From positions 1 through 64,000 of the forward strand of contig JAJDBR010000008.1 in assembly GCA_029261275.1 (NCBI GenBank): DNA of 64,000 nt. Direction: 5' to 3'. Positions 44,022 through 54,745 of the stretch are shown piece after piece. Source of the stretch: Nitrospirales bacterium (GTDB taxonomy: Bacteria > Nitrospirota > Nitrospiria > Nitrospirales > UBA8639). The notes under the pieces were generated by a model. That model was given only the letters and a program-made list of their open reading frames with translations. It did no database searches and had not been told where the DNA came from. Position 1 is the stretch's first letter. Every line of letters starts with the position of its first letter. The translations under genes were made by a program, and so were the position numbers.

Positions 44022-45071
44022 ATGTCTTTCTTGAGTTTGACGGATCTTCCATCTCCTCGTAGGGGGAAATCTGGTTGGCCTTGGACTGAAGAAACACGGC
44101 ATGGTGAGGAGACCTCCGATGCGTCCAGTGATAGCCTCCCTACTCCTAACTGGCCGAAGGTTACCATCGTTACACCCTCATATAATCAGGGAGGATTCCT
44201 CGAAGAGACTATCCGGTCTGTTCTTCTCCAGGGGTACCCAAATCTGGAATACATCATTGTTGATGGCGGGAGCGATGACGGAAGTATCGAAATTATTCGC
44301 AAATACGAACAATACCTTTGCTCGTGGGTGAGTGAGAAGGATAATGGTCAGGGACATGCCATCAACAAAGGATTTCTCCAGGCTACCGGCGATATCCATG
44401 CGTATATCAACAGCGACGATATGTATGAGCCAGGTGCATTTCGCGCCTGTGCTCTAGCATTTTTAGATGGGCACCAATGGGTCGTTGGTAAGGTTCGTTA
44501 CTTGCAGAAAGGAGTAGGATCCTGGCCCGTACGCCAAGGACGCGGTAAGAGTAAGGCCGAATGGCTTGTGCCTTGTCCTATTTGTCAACCGGGAAGTTTT
44601 TGGAGCTCTAAATTGCATCGTGAAGTAGGGGAATTTCGGGAAGACCTGAGATACCTATTTGATTACGAGTTTTGGCTTCGTTTCAAATTCAATAAAAGTA
44701 TTACACCCACCATCATCGATCGCCCAATAGCGATCTACCGTCTTCACTCTCAATCCAAAACGGTGTTGGAAAATTCTGGATTCCGTCATGAAGGAAAGAT
44801 GATCCAGGAGGAATACCGTAGGCGGCTTACTATTTGGGAGCGTATTGTTGTGTGGTTTTGGCATCATCATCATAAGGCATGCAGGCATGGATCAAAAGCA
44901 ATTTTCCTGGCAAAAAAAGGGGACTGGGGCTGTGCAATGAAAGAGATTTTCATAGCCTTTTTAGTATGGCCTTTTTTTTGGTTGGATTTCAGCGGGGTCA
45001 TTTTAGCCATCGGGGAGTTAACTTCAAAAGAGAAAAAAGAATTCATCCCGCCTCAGATATGGCCGAATTAG
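44022..45071 (+). CDS. Family 2 glycosyltransferase
   Basis: [49 protein letters not shown]. Confidence 0.92.
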   Translation: MSFLSLTDLPSPRRGKSGWPWTEETRHGEETSDASSDSLPTPNWPKVTIVTPSYNQGGFLEETIRSVLLQGYPNLEYIIVDGGSDDGSIEIIRKYEQYLCSWVSEKDNGQGHAINKGFLQATGDIHAYINSDDMYEPGAFRACALAFLDGHQWVVGKVRYLQKGVGSWPVRQGRGKSKAEWLVPCPICQPGSFWSSKLHREVGEFREDLRYLFDYEFWLRFKFNKSITPTIIDRPIAIYRLHSQSKTVLENSGFRHEGKMIQEEYRRRLTIWERIVVWFWHHHHKACRHGSKAIFLAKKGDWGCAMKEIFIAFLVWPFFWLDFSGVILAIGELTSKEKKEFIPPQIWPN

Positions 45072-45164
45072 AACAGTTGGAATCAATGTTAAAACTTGTT
45101 GAGCATTACGTTAAACCAAGTTGTGAGCGGAAACAGCACACGGCATTTACATCACGATGATACG

Positions 45165-46049
45165 ATGGAATCCAATCAACCCTTCTTTAGTGTAATCGTC
45201 CCAACCTACCGCCGGCCCGATCAACTCAAAGAGTGTTTGTGCGTGCTCGCTGAAATGGATTATCCATATGACCGATTCGAAGTTATTATTGTTGATGACG
45301 GTGGTGGTGTTTCGATTGAGCCTGCCATCGCTTGTGTTAAAGAAAAAGGAATTACCATAAGTGTCGTTGCCCAAAAAAATGCTGGACCGGCAACCGCGCG
45401 AAACACGGGCGCCGTCCAAGCAAAGGGGGAGTTTCTTGCTTTTACCGATGACGATTGCCAGCCAGCCACCGATTGGCTACAAAAACTAGCATCCCGTTTT
45501 GTCGTTATAGACGATCATCTTATCGGTGGGCCTTCGAATACTTTACAGAACAATCTTTATTCAAGAGCCAGTCAGCTTATAACAGATGCGGTATATTCCT
45601 ACTATAATAATTCTTCCCGACCTCATTTTTTTGCTTCAAATAATATGGCGATACGGACGAAACTTTTTACCCATATAGGAGGTTTCGACACAACTTTCCC
45701 GTTGGCCGCGTCGGAAGATCGCGAATTCTGCGACCGCTGGTTACGGCATGGATATGAAATGACGTATGCTCCTGAAGTGGTGGTTGTTCATGCGCATCAA
45801 TTGACCTTTCTCAGTTATTGCCGTCAGCATTTTAATTACGGACGTGGTGCCTATCACCTGCATCAACTCAAGGCACAGAATGGCCATGATCCGATAAAAT
45901 TCGACATCAGTTTCTACTTAAACTTGTTCGAATATCCCTTCCGAACGGAATCTCTATGGAAGGCACTGCAATTCGAATTCTTAATATTCGTGCAGCAAAC
46001 CTGTAAGACATGTGGGTTTTTCTGGGGAAAGTTTTTTCAGAAATCATAG
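45165..46049 (+). CDS. Family 2 glycosyltransferase
   Basis: MESNQPFFSVIVPTYRRPDQLKECL; FEVIIVDDGGG; FLAFTDDDCQPATDWL. Confidence 0.92.
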   Translation: MESNQPFFSVIVPTYRRPDQLKECLCVLAEMDYPYDRFEVIIVDDGGGVSIEPAIACVKEKGITISVVAQKNAGPATARNTGAVQAKGEFLAFTDDDCQPATDWLQKLASRFVVIDDHLIGGPSNTLQNNLYSRASQLITDAVYSYYNNSSRPHFFASNNMAIRTKLFTHIGGFDTTFPLAASEDREFCDRWLRHGYEMTYAPEVVVVHAHQLTFLSYCRQHFNYGRGAYHLHQLKAQNGHDPIKFDISFYLNLFEYPFRTESLWKALQFEFLIFVQQTCKTCGFFWGKFFQKS

Positions 46050-46061
46050 AGAGTAGAAGAA

Positions 46062-47294
46062 ATGCGTTTTTGCATGGTCACTACGTTTTACCCACCCTAT
46101 AATTTCGGGGGTGATGGTATCTACGTTCAATTTCTCGCACGAGCCCTTTTCGAATTGGGTCACGAGGTAGAAGTTGTTCATTGTGAAGATGCTTATCGCT
46201 TAGGTGCAAAATCAAGCTCTGCGACTTCCAACGATTCTTCTTTCCATGATGGGATTATCGTTCACCGACTTCGTAGCCGTACTAAATTTGTTTCTCCATT
46301 TATTACGCAACAAACCGGGTTCCCGGGATTGAAGCACAGAAAGCTTCAGTCTATTTTCGAAAAGAACTTCGATGTTGTGAATTTTCACAATATTTCTCTT
46401 ATTGGCGGGCCTGGAATTCTTGCAATGAGTCCAGGAAGAATTAATCTTCTTACTCTTCATGAACACTGGCTAATTTGCCCAACACATATTCTCTGGAAAA
46501 ACAAGAAAAAGGCGTGTGAACGTCCTACCTGTTTTAGCTGTTCCATCCGGTCGGGCATACCGCCACAATTTTGGAGATACACGAATCTATTACAAAAAAG
46601 TCTTTTACAGGTTGACTGTCTTGTGTCTCCAAGCGATTACACGGCCAAACGTCATCGCGAAGCAGGGATTACAAGGCCCATCCATGTATTGCCCTCATCC
46701 TCTAGATTTTCACCGCCACCACCCAGTGATTACAACGGACCTGATCATCCTTCATTTCTGTATGTTGGACGTATTACAGCTTCTAAGGGTGTAATAGAAT
46801 TACTGAAAACGTTCGAATCTCTAGACAACTACGATCTAAATTTAGTCGGTAGTGGTGATTTATTCAACGAATTAAAATTTCGTTACCGAGATTTTCAGAA
46901 CATCAAATTTCTTGGAAAAGCATCTCAATGCAAGCTTGCCGTCTATTATCAGAAAGCCACCTGTCTAATTGTTCCTTCCTTGGCGCCTGAAGTATTGGGG
47001 CTCGTTATCCTTGAGGCTTTTGCACATGGGGTCCCTGCCATTGTTCGTGATGCGGGAGGTTGTAGAGAGCCAATTGATAGGACAGGTGCAGGATTTGTAT
47101 ATAATTCCACTACAGAATTCCGTGAGGCTTTGCACAACATTGCCACAGATAAGAGGCTGCGGGAATCCCTTGGGCGGTTGGCCCGAAAAGGTTACGAAAA
47201 GTATTATTCGAGAAAGAGATTTATTTCTTCTTATTTGAATTTAGTCCAGAATCTGCAAGATAACTGTAGGCCAGATGTGCTTACTAATTCTTAA
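46062..47294 (+). CDS. Family 4 glycosyltransferase
   Basis: FYPPYNFGGDGIYVQFLARAL; FLYVGRITASKGVIELLKTFE; PEVLGLVILEAFAHGVPAIV. Confidence 0.92.
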   Translation: MRFCMVTTFYPPYNFGGDGIYVQFLARALFELGHEVEVVHCEDAYRLGAKSSSATSNDSSFHDGIIVHRLRSRTKFVSPFITQQTGFPGLKHRKLQSIFEKNFDVVNFHNISLIGGPGILAMSPGRINLLTLHEHWLICPTHILWKNKKKACERPTCFSCSIRSGIPPQFWRYTNLLQKSLLQVDCLVSPSDYTAKRHREAGITRPIHVLPSSSRFSPPPPSDYNGPDHPSFLYVGRITASKGVIELLKTFESLDNYDLNLVGSGDLFNELKFRYRDFQNIKFLGKASQCKLAVYYQKATCLIVPSLAPEVLGLVILEAFAHGVPAIVRDAGGCREPIDRTGAGFVYNSTTEFREALHNIATDKRLRESLGRLARKGYEKYYSRKRFISSYLNLVQNLQDNCRPDVLTNS

Positions 47295-47436
47295 TTCTAA
47301 GCTTAATTCGATCAGGTTAAGGTGAGGAATTCTCCTAATTGCTAGGAAGCGTGACGCTCTCATGTTTACTGATTAAGATTATAATGGTGAGAAATACTAT
47401 TGAGATAAAGCCTATGCAAATAGGGACTAACGAAGA

Positions 47437-48801
47437 ATGGCTGCTAACCCTTTAGGACCTCCTGGATATCCTTTTCTGGGCCATCTCCCAGCATTTCTCA
47501 AGGATAAACTTGGGTTTCTTTTAGCGTGTGCCAATAATTACGGGGATGTAATTAAGTTAAGGATTGGCGAAACGACTTTTCTGCTCAACAATCCCCTCGA
47601 CATCGAACATGTGTTAATAAAAAATCCTCAAAACTACCGCAAGTCAAATAGAATGATAACGAGCAGAGGGAAAAAAATATCCGGGGATGGTCTGCTCACA
47701 ACAACTTCCGAGGCTCATTTAAGACAACGAAGAATGCTGCAGCCTATTTTCAGCAATACATCTATATCAAAATTTACGGAAACAATTGTCAATACGACGT
47801 TAAGCCAAATTAATATGTGGGAGGATGGGCAGATCCGGAACATTGCTGACGAAATGACGAATTTAACTCAACGAATTATGCTGAAATCCCTATTTGGCAA
47901 CGAAATTGAGGATGATCAAATTGAAGAACTTGCTGCGGCCATAAAAATACGACGGAGCTACATCCAGTATATATTCGGCTCGCTTCTTCCTTTTCCAGAA
48001 TATTTTCCTAATAGGATAAATTTTAAATATCGAAAAGCTATTAAAAAGATTGATGATTTTATTTATAGTCAGATTAGAAAAAGGTCGAAGAAAAGTAATA
48101 ATCCGAATGATTTTCTAAGCCTCTTAATGAATTCGTCCTACAAAGACGGTTCTTTCATGAATGAAAAGCTTTTAAGAGACGAAATCATTACCCTTTCCAT
48201 TACCGGTTACGAAACCATCGGCGAGGCTTTGTCTTGGACGCTATTGTTGATTTCTCAACACCCGGACGTAAGTATGAAAGTCGGAGCAGAAGTAGGAAAA
48301 GTGTTTCGGGAGCAACAACCGGCTTGTCATCACGTTGAAAGCTTTCCTTATCTTAAAATGGTATTTTACGAATCTATGCGCTTGTATCCGCCGACCTGGA
48401 TATTTATTAGGATGGCACTTGAACCCGATGTTCTTCCAAGCGGTTTCGAAATCAAGGGTGGGTCGAAACTGTATCTTTGTCAATATGTGATGCATCGCAA
48501 TCCGGCCTACTTCCCCGATCCAACTAAATTTAATCCCAACCGGTTTAGCAAGGATGCGATTAAATCACGGCCAAAGCTTGCCTACTTCCCCTTTGGTGAC
48601 GGTGCTCGTCGATGCATCGGAGAGTCGTTTGCATTATTGGAGGGGATTTTGGTTCTTGCCTGTATCCTCCGGCATTTCAACTTTGAGCTCATGCCCAATC
48701 AAGAAATAACACCAGAGCCCGGCATAACGTTAAGACCTAAAAATGGGATTATGATGCGTTTGAAGAAGCGAATTTCAGCTGAGAAGGTCTCGGTTCCATA
48801 A
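47437..48801 (+). CDS. Cytochrome P450
   Basis: PPGYPFLGHLPAF; I-helix GYETIGEALSWTL; ESMRLYPPTW (ExxR); FPFGDGARRCIGESFA haem loop. Confidence 0.95.
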   Translation: MAANPLGPPGYPFLGHLPAFLKDKLGFLLACANNYGDVIKLRIGETTFLLNNPLDIEHVLIKNPQNYRKSNRMITSRGKKISGDGLLTTTSEAHLRQRRMLQPIFSNTSISKFTETIVNTTLSQINMWEDGQIRNIADEMTNLTQRIMLKSLFGNEIEDDQIEELAAAIKIRRSYIQYIFGSLLPFPEYFPNRINFKYRKAIKKIDDFIYSQIRKRSKKSNNPNDFLSLLMNSSYKDGSFMNEKLLRDEIITLSITGYETIGEALSWTLLLISQHPDVSMKVGAEVGKVFREQQPACHHVESFPYLKMVFYESMRLYPPTWIFIRMALEPDVLPSGFEIKGGSKLYLCQYVMHRNPAYFPDPTKFNPNRFSKDAIKSRPKLAYFPFGDGARRCIGESFALLEGILVLACILRHFNFELMPNQEITPEPGITLRPKNGIMMRLKKRISAEKVSVP

Positions 48802-48813
48802 AGCCAAGCGAAG

Positions 48814-48959
48814 TTAATCCTTCGTGAATTGTAGTAGCTCCTCGTATAGCCGTTCGGCAAATAATTTTTGTTCAAAGTCTGACAAATGAACAGAATCCCA
48901 CCACAAAAAACCCTAACCCTGCTTTTTCTGGAGAGCATCATGCATTTCAATAACAGGTA
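48814..48959 (-). pseudogene. SGNH hydrolase C-terminal remnant
   Basis: Own minus-strand reading: VPVIEMHDALQKKQG*GFLWWDSVHLSDFEQKLFAERLYEELLQFTKD*, with DxxH-type motif. Confidence 0.55.
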
Positions 48960-49619
48960 CCTTGTGGGAGTTCCCGGATAACAACATTATCAATGAGAGC
49001 GTTTCGCAACCCTCCTCTAAACCCTAGTCGCCGCTGGTCAAAAAAAGATTCACAGAAGGCTCCAAGTTCTTCTTTATCAAGGAAAAAGGAAACCATTCCA
49101 TCCTCAAAATTTAATCGTACGTGATGCCAAAATTGCACTTGACGGGTGGGCATTGAGATCGGCTTATTCTTCTTAAATTCACCCAGCTCAGAGATAGCAA
49201 AATAGATATTTTCCAAGTGTTGGTTTACGCTGAAACGAAGCCCCGTGTAGCCTTTCTTACGTTTGTCAAGAATTACGTTCAAATAGGATCCGGATTCTAG
49301 GGAAAAGTCGAACTCGATTTCTTTTATATGCAACTCCTCTTTATACAACACCTCCTGGAATCCATGCCATGCGCCAAGATTCAAATGTCCCCCTAGCCAG
49401 GCTTTGACTCCAAATAAAAAAAGGTCGGACACCTATAACTTGCTTTTGGAGGTCCATCTTAGTAGAAAACCAATTTCCATTATTATGCGAGGTATTGTTA
49501 GACAGCAAATAAAGCTGGGAAAGAATACCTCCTAATATCAACTGCAATATCAGGCAAAGTGAAAATATTTTTCGGATATACTGCATCATGGATGTTTCAA
49601 AGCTGATGGAATTCACCAC
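48947..49619 (-). pseudogene. Membrane-anchored hypothetical (LamG-like C-terminal) protein split by a frameshift
   Basis: N-terminal TM ORF (49341-49619) and C-terminal ORF (48947-49432) meet at a 7-A run (49416-49422). Confidence 0.5.
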
Positions 49620-49669
49620 GGCTTACCGCGGGGTAAAACCTTTCCATTCAAAATAGAGAATATTCGCCC

Positions 49670-50863
49670 TTGAGAAAACCGATTCTCTCTCTACTGGTGG
49701 TAATGATACTCGTAGCAATTTCATCAGTTATAGGAATTTACTGTCGAACGAATGCATTCGTTTATATTTCTCTCGTGTGGTTTACGGTTTGTATCGTTAT
49801 TTCGGTGGCTTCAAGGGCAACGTTACGATTATTGGCGTTATATGCAGCTTCGGTCATACTCGCGTTTGGTCTATGTGAAGCGTATGTAGGAGGGTGGTTT
49901 TCAAAGCCACATCCTAGTTCGGGTAACATTTCATATTCTAATCGCACCTACTATCAAAACGATCCTACTTTAGGATATGTACCTCAAAAAAACACCTCGA
50001 CTTTAGCAACGAAACAGTATGAAAATGAGGTATTGTACGATGTGAAATACACCATCGATCCCTATGGTTTAAGAGTTGGTCTATCACGTTCAAAACATTC
50101 TAAATCAGCTGTATTATTCTTTGGTGGTTCCTTTACCTTTGGAGAAGGTGTGAATGATGAGGAAACACTTCCCTACCGATTTGAGATAAAATCTGACAAA
50201 AAGTTTGTTGCATTTAATTTCGGATTTCATGGGTATGGTCCCCACCAGATGCTTGCGGTCTTAGAAAATGAGATGGAACGATCAGCTGTCGGCGACAATC
50301 AGCCTCAATACGCGATATATCAAACTATTATTCCTTGGCACATTTACCGAGCTACAGGAAGGGTACATTGGGGCTCGTCGGGACCGAGATATAGATTGAA
50401 TGATAGTGGTGAAGCGGTTTCGTCGGGTCCATTTCAAAATTGGTTTGTGAGTAAATTAATCAAAGTTACCTCAAGATCGCGGCTTATACGAAGGTTGTTA
50501 TCTAAACGTGGAGAAATATCACCGTCCGATATCGAATTATTCGTGAGTATTCTTAAGAAATCCGAAAGGATTTTCAGGAATCGTTATGGCGGTAAGTTTT
50601 TCGTGCTACTATGGCCAGGAAAAAACACATTGAATACAAAAGTATTATCGAAACTGCGGGAAGCCCAGATTAATGTAATAGTAATCGAGAATATTTTATC
50701 TGACTATAAAAATAATATTGAGAAATATACAATACATTTTCCTTACGAAAAACATCCCAATGCATTGGCTTACGACATGATGGCAGAATATTTGGCAACG
50801 TTGCTAAAAACAGATGTTGCTGCCGATCACGATTTAAAGCATCGCTTCTCCCCTGTGAATTAA
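49670..50863 (+). CDS. Membrane-anchored SGNH hydrolase-like protein
   Basis: N-terminal TM helices; AVLFFGGSFTFGEGVNDEETLPYR; FNFGFHGYGPHQML; HPNALAYDMMAEYL. Confidence 0.8.
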   Translation: MRKPILSLLVVMILVAISSVIGIYCRTNAFVYISLVWFTVCIVISVASRATLRLLALYAASVILAFGLCEAYVGGWFSKPHPSSGNISYSNRTYYQNDPTLGYVPQKNTSTLATKQYENEVLYDVKYTIDPYGLRVGLSRSKHSKSAVLFFGGSFTFGEGVNDEETLPYRFEIKSDKKFVAFNFGFHGYGPHQMLAVLENEMERSAVGDNQPQYAIYQTIIPWHIYRATGRVHWGSSGPRYRLNDSGEAVSSGPFQNWFVSKLIKVTSRSRLIRRLLSKRGEISPSDIELFVSILKKSERIFRNRYGGKFFVLLWPGKNTLNTKVLSKLREAQINVIVIENILSDYKNNIEKYTIHFPYEKHPNALAYDMMAEYLATLLKTDVAADHDLKHRFSPVN

Positions 50864-50936
50864 TTATTCAAAATACTACTAAAAGAAGGTTATATTAACG
50901 TTAATCTGAAGTGTGTGAAATTAAAACACACTGTGT

Positions 50937-52082
50937 GTGCTGATGACTGAAACTCCCCTTATTAGTGTGGTTATGAATGTTCGTAATGGCGAGAAATACC
51001 TGGGAGAAGCCATTCGCAGCATCCTTGATCAATCTTATCGACATTTTGAATTTATCATTATCAATGATGGTTCGACAGATGGGACCCGTTCAATCCTAGA
51101 CCGCCTTCAGGCCGCAGACGAGCGTCTAGAAGTTTTCCACCAAAAACCAAAGGGTATCTATTATTCGGCAAACCGAGGCTGTCGTATTGCGAAAGGAAAA
51201 TACATCGCTCGCTTCGACGCTGATGATATTTCGTTTCCCGAACGGTTAGAACAGCAGGTGACATTTCTGGAAGCGCACCCGAAGATTGCAGTACTAGGTA
51301 CGGCCATCATTCGGATTGACGAGAGTGGGACCCCTTATAAAACCTATACTCCTCCCACGGAACCATCACAGGTTAAAGCCGCGATTTCCTGTTGGGATGC
51401 GATCGTTCAACCAACTGTGATGATGCGGAAAGACAACTTTCTGGCGGTGAACGGCTATCGGGAGATCTATGAACTTGCTGGGGATTGGGATTTATGGATC
51501 AGAATGTCAGAGCAATTCGAAATCGCGAACTTGCCAGAACCGTTGATTTACTGGCGAACGCATGCCAATGAAGTTACTAATTCCGATGTTCGCAAACATA
51601 CAATTTATAGCCTAATAGCGCAAAGGGCGGCGGGGATAAGAACAAAAACCGGTCGAGATCCTCTAGAAAACGTTGATGCGGTGTCGCCGGAATTATTAAG
51701 GCAACTGGGGATATCTGAACGACGAATCCAAAAAGGCCTGATCGAGGGATACTATTTGCGGGCGCACTCTATGCTGAACGCAGGTAAATCCGAAAATGCA
51801 CGATATTTTTTCGATCAAATGCTGGCAGAATGTAGCTCAAACATTCTGCGGAAACGGATCGCCTCATTATTCGGTGAGGCATACATAAACGCGTATAAAA
51901 ATAAAGGGCAGTTTGTACGCAATTGCATGATATTTTGTTGGGCAGTTTTTGCTAAATTAAGCTATGTTGGCGTGTTGTTACGAATGAAATCGCGGTTCTA
52001 TTATCTAAATAGAACCGCTATGCGCAACCAAAATCAATTAGGAAAAACTGAGAAACGGCCAACGCATTGTTCCCAGAAATAA
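50937..52082 (+). CDS. Family 2 glycosyltransferase
   Basis: PLISVVMNVRNGEKYLGEAIRSILDQSYRHFEFIIINDGSTDGTRSIL; RFDADDISFPERLEQQ. Confidence 0.93.
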   Translation: MLMTETPLISVVMNVRNGEKYLGEAIRSILDQSYRHFEFIIINDGSTDGTRSILDRLQAADERLEVFHQKPKGIYYSANRGCRIAKGKYIARFDADDISFPERLEQQVTFLEAHPKIAVLGTAIIRIDESGTPYKTYTPPTEPSQVKAAISCWDAIVQPTVMMRKDNFLAVNGYREIYELAGDWDLWIRMSEQFEIANLPEPLIYWRTHANEVTNSDVRKHTIYSLIAQRAAGIRTKTGRDPLENVDAVSPELLRQLGISERRIQKGLIEGYYLRAHSMLNAGKSENARYFFDQMLAECSSNILRKRIASLFGEAYINAYKNKGQFVRNCMIFCWAVFAKLSYVGVLLRMKSRFYYLNRTAMRNQNQLGKTEKRPTHCSQK

Positions 52083-52178
52083 TCAAAAACCAAAAATTGT
52101 TTTAACTCTGTCGGCGCAAATTCATGTTTCTGCCAATAGTACTATCTTCGAGGATTGGAAAATTTGAGGCAATACTAC

Positions 52179-52572
52179 GGTATTGCCCATAAAACTCGCA
52201 TCTGACCTACTGGGCCACATGAACGTCAATAAGCCCAGTGACCAACGCCCTTGGTTCCCGTCCGAAATTGTCAGCCACGCAATTAGGTTGTATCATCGCT
52301 TCTGCTTGAGCTTTCGTGACATCGAAGAACCCCTTGATGAACGCGGCATCCCAGCTCCCTATGAAAGGATTCGGTGAGGATGCCATAAGTTTGGTCCTGC
52401 CGCTGCACCCAGACTCAGGAAACAACAAGGTCATTAAACAAAGCCATCGCCACATCAAAAAACTGACCCGACCAATTCTGGGCCTCAAAAACTTTCCTAT
52501 GCCGCAACAGACGTTAGCTGAGAATGGAGTGATATTAAGGATTAGGTGAAGTCAGTTAAAAATATCGACAGC
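52179..52572 (+). mobile_element. Internally deleted, chimeric IS6-family remnant
   Basis: N-terminal FPSEIVSHAIRLYHRFCLSFRDIEEPLDERGI...KFGP..PRLRKQQ then C-terminal NNKVIKQSHRHIKKLTRPILGLKNFPMPQQTLAENG; DDE core missing. Confidence 0.75.
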
Positions 52573-52697
52573 AGCGGAAACTTTTCCCACCAAGCAAGTC
52601 TCGATCCCTGCCGCATAGTGCAGCAAGTTGTCCATAAAATGCTTTTCGTTTTGATCGAGTATTTTTAGCGACAGAGGTCTTAAGTCGCGTCATTGAG

Positions 52698-53852
52698 CTA
52701 TTGGATGATGAGATGCGTAACGGCCTGAATAACATTGTTGACGTCCTCATCCGTAAGCTTCGGGGATATGGGTAAACTTACCGTTTGTCGACCTATCTGC
52801 ATGGCATGGGGGTAGTCTTCAGGTCTCCACCCATAAGTTTCTTGGTAGTAGGGATGTTCGGGGATACTAAAATAATGCACACCAACACCGATGTTTGCCG
52901 CTGTCATAGCACGGAGGAAATCATCACGGCTCATATCGGTTTTTTGAGCATCAAGCAGGATGGTGTATAGATGATACGCATGTCGCGTATGGGGTGCAAT
53001 CGATTCAGGGATGGTGATGGGCAAGGTGTTGAATGCTTGATTGTATTGCTGCCATATGGCCTCCCGCCTCCTCCAACATTTTTCGATTCGTTTTAATTGG
53101 TGGATGCCCATAGCCGCTTGGATGTCCATCATGTTGTATTTGAAGCCGCATTCGGTCACGAAGTAGTGCGTGTATTCTGCATCGCGGAAGCGGCTCCAGG
53201 CATCTTGGGATAGGCCATGTAAAGCCAGGGTTTTAACCCGTGCGATGTCGTCGCTTTCTCGTGCGACTACCATTCCTCCTTCCCCAGTGACGATGTTCTT
53301 TGTGACATAAAAGGAGAAGCAACCAAAATCGCCGAAAGTCCCCGCCTTACGTCCTTGATATTCGGTTTCGATGGCGTGAGCACAATCTTCGATTACCTTG
53401 AGCCGATGACGTGCCGCGATTTTCATGATCAGATTCATGTCACAGGGGCGCCCGGCAAAATGCACAGGTACGATGGCGCGGGTTTGTGGTGTGATGCGCC
53501 GCTCGATGTCCTCTGGGTCAATATTCATGGTGTGCGGGTCCACATCTGCCAGCACGGGGGTTGCACCCGAATGGATTATGGCGTTGATGGTTGCGCAAAA
53601 AGTCAGGGCAGTGGTGATGACCTCATCGCCCCGTCCAAGCCCCGCTGCGAGTATACTGAGGTGCAAGGCGGCCGTGCAGGAATTAACGGCGGCTGTGAAC
53701 GGAATTCCCTTGTAGGCTGCGAAATCTGCTTCGAACCGAGCCACTTTTGGTCCCGTCCCTAGCCAGCCAGAACGCATGGAGGCAATGACCTCTGCTATCT
53801 CATCTTCTTCGATCTGGGGAGCACCGAAGACTAGGAAATTTTTTTCATGCAT
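52698..53852 (-). CDS. DegT/DnrJ/EryC1/StrS family aminotransferase (PLP-dependent, sugar)
   Basis: FGDFGCFSFYVTKNIVTGEGGMVV; ALHLSILAAGLGRGDEVITTALTF. Confidence 0.93.
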   Translation of the reverse strand: MHEKNFLVFGAPQIEEDEIAEVIASMRSGWLGTGPKVARFEADFAAYKGIPFTAAVNSCTAALHLSILAAGLGRGDEVITTALTFCATINAIIHSGATPVLADVDPHTMNIDPEDIERRITPQTRAIVPVHFAGRPCDMNLIMKIAARHRLKVIEDCAHAIETEYQGRKAGTFGDFGCFSFYVTKNIVTGEGGMVVARESDDIARVKTLALHGLSQDAWSRFRDAEYTHYFVTECGFKYNMMDIQAAMGIHQLKRIEKCWRRREAIWQQYNQAFNTLPITIPESIAPHTRHAYHLYTILLDAQKTDMSRDDFLRAMTAANIGVGVHYFSIPEHPYYQETYGWRPEDYPHAMQIGRQTVSLPISPKLTDEDVNNVIQAVTHLIIQ

Positions 53853-53936
53853 ATTTTGGAATATTACCTAACTGCGAAATTTGGGGTCTCCGTATTCGCA
53901 AAAAATGGACAAGATGAAATCAGGGACCATCAAAAT

Positions 53937-54726
53937 GGTATTGTCAAATTAACTCCCCTTTGGCAGCCTGGACGGCATGAAGAAACCAACACCCAGCTCC
54001 CAACGTCATCGGTTCCCCTCCGAAATTATCAGTCATGCCGTCTGGCTGTACCATCGTTTTTGTCTCAGTTTTCGTGAAATCGAAGATCTCTTAGCGGAAC
54101 GTGGCATCACGGTCACCTATGAAACGGTTCGCCAATGGTGTCAGAAGTTTGGGCCGGACTATGCTCGAAAACTCAAAAAACAGCAAGGCCGCTTGGGCGA
54201 TACGTGGCATATCGACGAAGTTTTTGTCACCATTCAAGGGCAGCGCCAGTATCTGTGGCGTGCGGTGGATCAAGACGGCGATTGTATTCATATTCTCGTA
54301 CAAAGCCGTCGCAATCAGCGTGCGGCTGAACGCTTCTTCCGCCGCTTACTCAAAGCGCAAGGCGGTGAACCTCGCTGGTTGGTCACCGATAAACTGAAGA
54401 GCTATGGTGTCGCACATCGGATGATGCCCACGGTGAATCATATCAATCAGGTCTATGCGAACAACCAGGCGGAAGTCTCCCACGAACCGACGCGCTAGCG
54501 CGAACGAGCGATGCGACGGTTCAAATCCCCACGGCAGGCCCAAGCATTTTTGACCCTCCATGGACTCACGTAAAATCTTTTTCGTCTTGGCCGCCATCTG
54601 ATGCAGGCGGTGAACTATCGTCTGTTGCGCGCTCGTGCGTTCCAGGTTTGGCCGGAGGCGGTGTGTGTATAAGGGATTATGCTCAGTGGTTTCCTTGCGC
54701 CCTTCGATAGTTAAATTGACAGTACT
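53937..54726 (+). mobile_element. IS6-family insertion sequence, transposase inactivated by two in-frame stops
   Basis: Transposase HRFPSEIISHAVWLYHRFCLSFREIEDLLAERGITVTYETVRQWCQKFGPDYARKL...; TAG at CGC-TAG-CGC and later TAA in the same frame; terminal IRs GGTATTGTCAAATTAACT (53937-53954) / AGTTAAATTGACAGTACT (54709-54726); ~790 bp. Confidence 0.88.
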
Positions 54727-54745
54727 GTACTTCTTTATTGTTGAA

